This document shows, piece by piece, positions 53,266 to 56,235 of a DNA stretch of 56,235 bases. The position numbers were made by a program, and so were the translations under genes. The DNA comes from Streptomyces albospinus (GTDB lineage: Bacteria > Actinomycetota > Actinomycetes > Streptomycetales > Streptomycetaceae). The DNA is taken from NCBI RefSeq assembly GCF_014648695.1, contig NZ_BMRP01000044.1:1-56235 (forward strand), given 5' to 3'. The number at the start of each line of letters is the position of its first letter. The stretch's first letter is position 1. The notes below the pieces were generated by a model that was given only the letters and a program-made list of their open reading frames with translations, searched no databases and was not told where the DNA came from.

Positions 53266-54041
53266 CCGTAGTGCTCCTTGCTGAAAAGTCTGCGATGACA
53301 GCAAGAGCCGGCCGAGAGGTCCTCGACGAAGAGGCCACGCACACGCCGCCCAAGAACGGGCAGGGTGCTGCTTGGCGATACAGGGCACCGGAACTCACGT
53401 CCGGTCGCCGCGCAGGAATGGCGGCAGGAGAGACGGACGGTTACGCGGTGCTGCGAGGCGCGCTCGGCGCGGTCCGGGGCATGAACACACTCTTCCTAGG
53501 GCACACAGGCCCGGTAGGGGATCCGCGATCTGCGGTCCCCAGCACCGTAACAAGATCACCGGAAAGCGTGCCAGCGAATTTCCCTGCGCGGCATCACGGC
53601 GCCCGCGGCACTCACCGACGTCGATCTGCCCGGATCCGGAACATCGGCAAGCCTTTGCCCACGATCCTGAAGCTGGGCGTCGGTCGATCGGGCACCGCCC
53701 ATAAGCTCCGCCCGGACGACTGGCAGACAGTGCCCGTGCCGTGGCTGCCGCTTTGGGGAGCCATCTCGGAGTCGACCCACGCCCGAACCCCCTTCGACGC
53801 CACCCGAGACCAACCGACACCACACCTCCGCGCTGGGCAAATACCATCCACACAGGCAAGATCAGCGACCGAACCTCATTCGGGACGGCTATCGCCAAGC
53901 GCGATCACGATCCGGACTGTGGTGTCCCGGGGGTTGGGAAATCCGCCCCCCAAGTGGGGTGCCAGCACCCGTGACCCGCGCAAACGAGGCGCGCAGACTA
54001 GGCGAACGCACATCACCCGACACACGACACCAAGGGGCACC
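53266..54041. other. Long gap between divergent RNHCP and hydrolase genes
   Basis: The hydrolase frame stays open upstream of 54042 but lacks coding bias and starts. The minus-strand frame 53395-53898 is equally unconvincing. The gap should hold the promoters of both flanking units. I see no strong dyad or repeat. Confidence 0.45.
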
Positions 54042-55184
54042 ATGCGCGTCTCCCGTACCCTGCTCACCGGCCTGCTTGTCACCGCGGCGATGGGCACCCT
54101 TGCCGTTCCCGCCACCGCCACGGCGGCTGACCGGCCGCACGGCCCGCGCGGCTCGGACAGCGAGCCGGACTCCGGTACGGCCCGCAAGGTCCGGCGCGAT
54201 CTGGACCTGCTCACCCACAGGGGCGCGGTCGGCGCGCAGGTAAAGGTAACCGAGGGCGACCGGGCCTGGCTGGCCAGGTCGGGGGGTGCGCAGAAGACGG
54301 GAACCCCGGTGCCGCCTGAGGGGCAGTTCCGTGTCGGCAGTACCACCAAGATGTTCACCTCGGTGGCGCTGCTCCAACTCGTCGGTGAGGGGAAGGTGTT
54401 GCTGGACGAACCCATCTCGCGTTATCTGCCGTCGGGGCTGGTGCCCCAGGGCGACAAGATCACCGTCCGGATGGCGCTACAGCACACCAGTGGGCTGCAT
54501 GACGTCGCGCGGGACCTGCCGCAGGGCGAGGAGTTCATCCGTCACCGCTTCCGTCACTACGACATGACCGACCAGGTACGGCGGGCCGCCGCCAAGCCCG
54601 CCGACTTCCCGCCCGGCACCGATTACGGCTACTCCAGCACCAACTACCTCGTTGCCGGGCTGATCATCGAGCGAGTGACCGGGCACTCCTACGCCACCGA
54701 GGTGCAAAACCGGGTCATCGCACCGTTGGGGATGCGCCACACGGTCGTGCCCGTTGACAGCTCCGTCATACCCGGGCCGCACGCGCACGGCTATATGGGG
54801 CAGACCGACATCAGCGCGCTGAACCCGTCCCTTGCGGGGCCGGCTGGGGGGATCATCTCCACGCCGGGTGACATGGACAAGCTGCTGATGGCGCTCACGT
54901 CAGGCAAGCTGCTGCGGCCCGCGCAGTGGAACGAAATGAACCACACCGTGGCCACCAAGGAACCCGGAGCGGGGTACGGACTCGGGCTCAAAGTGCGTGA
55001 GTTGAGCTGCGGGCGTACGGCGATCGGCCACACCGGCGGCATCCCCGGCTATGCGACGCTCGCGTTCACCACGAGGGACGGCAAACAGCGCGTGGTGCTC
55101 TCCGCGAACCTCGCCGACTGGCCTGCCGACGAAGCCATCGGCAAGCCCATCGACAAGGTCCTCAACGATGCGCTCTGCGGCTGA
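54042..55184 (+). CDS. Secreted class C beta-lactamase/D-Ala-D-Ala carboxypeptidase-like hydrolase
   Basis: This 380-residue exported serine hydrolase has a signal peptide (RVSRTLLTGLLVTAAMGTLA, cleavage near ATATAA). It keeps the nucleophile motif S-x-x-K in RVGSTTKMFTSVALLQ, the Tyr motif in DYGYSSTNYLVAGLIIERVT (Y-S-S instead of Y-S/A-N), and the third motif in AIGHTGGIPGYATLAFT. QHTSGLHDV is also typical. Such enzymes cut cell-wall D-Ala-D-Ala peptides, esters or D-amino peptides; true penicillin resistance is only one option. The ATG at 54042 has AAGGGG upstream. It stands alone. Confidence 0.92.
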   Translation: MRVSRTLLTGLLVTAAMGTLAVPATATAADRPHGPRGSDSEPDSGTARKVRRDLDLLTHRGAVGAQVKVTEGDRAWLARSGGAQKTGTPVPPEGQFRVGSTTKMFTSVALLQLVGEGKVLLDEPISRYLPSGLVPQGDKITVRMALQHTSGLHDVARDLPQGEEFIRHRFRHYDMTDQVRRAAAKPADFPPGTDYGYSSTNYLVAGLIIERVTGHSYATEVQNRVIAPLGMRHTVVPVDSSVIPGPHAHGYMGQTDISALNPSLAGPAGGIISTPGDMDKLLMALTSGKLLRPAQWNEMNHTVATKEPGAGYGLGLKVRELSCGRTAIGHTGGIPGYATLAFTTRDGKQRVVLSANLADWPADEAIGKPIDKVLNDALCG

Positions 55185-55339
55185 ACCGCTCCCGATGCCG
55201 TCTCACCAGGACACCACAGCACCACGACGCGCCCTCGACCCAGAGCAGGGGGGCGGAGGTCGCCGCCGCGCTCGGAGTGCGGTTCGTCCCGAGCGGCGTG
55301 AGCGGCGATGCGTCGGTGGCTGCCGCAGCCGCGGATGTC

Positions 55340-55552
55340 GCCGAACGCGAGGGCGTGATCGACGTGACGTGCGAAGTTCGCCCCCGCGTCGGAAAGGTCC
55401 GGATGCGTCAGCAACTGCTCGGCGTGCCCACCTGCCGCCAGGTGAGACCGGAGGTTGCGGCCGAACCGACGGCTGGACAGCTCGCCGCTCAGGAAGCAGG
55501 CGACCATTTCGTCCTCACTGCTCATACCCAGTAGCTGCACGTCCGTCAGCAT
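55340..55552 (-). pseudogene. N-terminal fragment of a Streptomyces hypothetical protein
   Basis: From ATG 55552 the frame reads LTDVQLLGMSSEDEMVACFL, SGELSSRRFGRNLRSHL and GGHAEQLLTHPDLSDAGANF. It then loses coding character near 55340. It looks like the start of a soluble hypothetical protein whose remaining two thirds are gone. Family unnamed; truncation inferred from loss of bias. Confidence 0.45.
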
Positions 55553-55704
55553 AGGATCGACCTCGTTGGGCGCCGCAGCCCGCTACCGGAGCGCGGCGCC
55601 GCCAGCTGCATCGAACACCGCGACCCGCGGCTCGCGGTTTGCTGCCCGGCGGATGGCCGGGCTTGCGGATGAGCCGCGGCCGGGAGCGGCGCAAGGCGGA
55701 ACGG

Positions 55705-55969
55705 GTGCTTGACTACCGCGAGATGAAACAGGCCCTGGGCCTGGCCCACTTCGAGGGCGCCGCACCTGGCGAGGCTGGCACCACCACGTCACCCTCGTCT
55801 CCGTCGTGAACGCCTTCTGCACACTCCAGCGCATCACCCAGTCCCCAAAAGAAACGGCGTCGGCCTGAGCCTCTACCAAGTCGCCCGCCAACTGCACTTA
55901 CTCCTCGCGGTCTGGATCGGCGCCTGCCCCACCTGTCACCGCACCGCACCAGAACCGCTATCAGCCTGA
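55705..55969 (+). pseudogene. IS701-family transposase C-terminal relic
   Basis: The sequence reads LDYREMKQALGLAHFEG, then after a shift near 55758 RTWRGWHHHVTLVSVVNAFC and TLQRITQSPKETA. After another shift near 55855 it reads LSLYQVARQLHLLLAVWIGA and CPTCHRTAPEPLSA, with a stop at 55967. DYREMKQxLGLxHFEGRxWxGWHHH is the hallmark around the last catalytic Glu of this family. Two shifts and no N-terminus make it dead. Confidence 0.8.
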
Positions 55970-55979
55970 CCAAGCACGA

Positions 55980-56235
55980 CTAGTGACCTGAGTCAGAGGT
56001 TCGGTGGCAGTGGGCTGCGATTTTGTCCAGGATCTCGTCGGCGGTTTTCGTCCAGACTAACGGTCGCGGGTGTTCGTTCCAGTCGGCCAGCCATGCCCGG
56101 ATGTCGCGTTCGAGAGTCTGGACGGAGCGGTGGACGCCGCGCTTGAGCTTCTTCTGCGTGAGCTCTGCGAACCACTGCTCCACCAGGTTCAGCCAGGACG
56201 AGCTCGTGGGCGTGAAGTGCAGGTGGAAGCGCGGG
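55980..56235 (-). CDS. IS630-family transposase, C-terminal part, runs off the window
   Basis: The 85 codons seen read FHLHFTPTSSSWLNLVEQWF, AELTQKKLKRGVHRSVQTLE, IRAWLADWNEHPRPLVWTKT and ADEILDKIAAHCHRTSDSGH, then stop at 55980. SSSWLNLVEQWF holds the last catalytic Glu. The gene starts beyond position 56235, so it may be complete outside this window. It abuts the IS701 relic, showing nested insertion. Confidence 0.88.
   Translation of the reverse strand, partial: PRFHLHFTPTSSSWLNLVEQWFAELTQKKLKRGVHRSVQTLERDIRAWLADWNEHPRPLVWTKTADEILDKIAAHCHRTSDSGH

Noticed and set aside
53271..54041. A 257-residue N-terminal extension of the class C hydrolase
   Set aside because: The signal peptide at 54042 with its ribosome binding site marks the true start; the upstream part lacks coding bias.

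Overview
The window is high-GC actinobacterial DNA with strong third-position GC in the real genes. Its content points to Streptomyces: a decayed chaplin-like gene, two adjacent RNHCP-domain genes, truncated XRE regulators of the usual Streptomyces type, many TetR/MarR/AraC/XRE regulators and a large number of transposase and recombinase relics. This looks like an accessory, chromosome-arm type region. I see no core housekeeping block, rRNA or tRNA.

Layout. (1) 1-4257: a secreted tripeptidyl-aminopeptidase-like hydrolase behind a dyad-symmetric site, then small decayed lipoprotein and hypothetical genes. (2) 4258-9433: a tightly overlapping minus-strand operon of a small membrane protein, an animal-type heme peroxidase of the alpha-dioxygenase/cyclooxygenase class, and a membrane-anchored patatin-like lipase. 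Together they could release a fatty acid and oxygenate it. (3) 9718-15269: a broken RiPP (lasso-like) precursor with a 23-bp tandem duplication, a GNAT gene, a second-copy MurG-like glycosyltransferase, the C-terminal half of an aromatic FAD monooxygenase, a TetR gene, and relics of an NlpC/P60 transfer-type hydrolase and an XRE regulator. (4) 15489-21714: a minus-strand biosynthetic-looking operon: cupin plus heme-oxygenase-like diiron oxygenase fusion, PLP decarboxylase, O-methyltransferase, HisC-like aminotransferase (frameshifted) and class I methyltransferase. (5) 22520-24251: an F420-type LLM oxidoreductase and a sugar-nucleotide-type nucleotidyltransferase, preceded by an array of 12-bp GGTACC repeats.

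(6) 25367-34262: small membrane protein, TetR/methyltransferase divergent pair with a palindromic operator, and a tandem GNAT gene whose 5' end was replaced by a complete IS982-type element. IS256 and IS5 relics, a cupin/AraC pair and a broken methyltransferase follow. (7) 34688-37377: XRE-cupin regulator divergent from a broken ornithine-cyclodeaminase-like gene and a class I/II aminotransferase. (8) 37662-40686: two small genes and a GH84 lipoprotein coupled to a membrane protein. (9) 41012-46224: recombinase and chaplin relics, a DoxX/MarR divergent pair with two matching palindromes, an IS630 wreck and small membrane or secreted genes. (10) 46225-56235: a membrane Ser/Thr kinase, metallo-beta-lactamase-fold hydrolase, a large membrane-anchored protein of unknown function, an MFS relic, two RNHCP genes ending in a strong hairpin, a class C beta-lactamase-like hydrolase, and IS701/IS630 ends.

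The most interesting candidates are the cupin-diiron oxygenase operon, the lipase plus fatty-acid-oxygenase operon with a substituted distal heme histidine, and the broken RiPP precursor beside the latter. All functional statements are read by eye from motifs; no searches were run.
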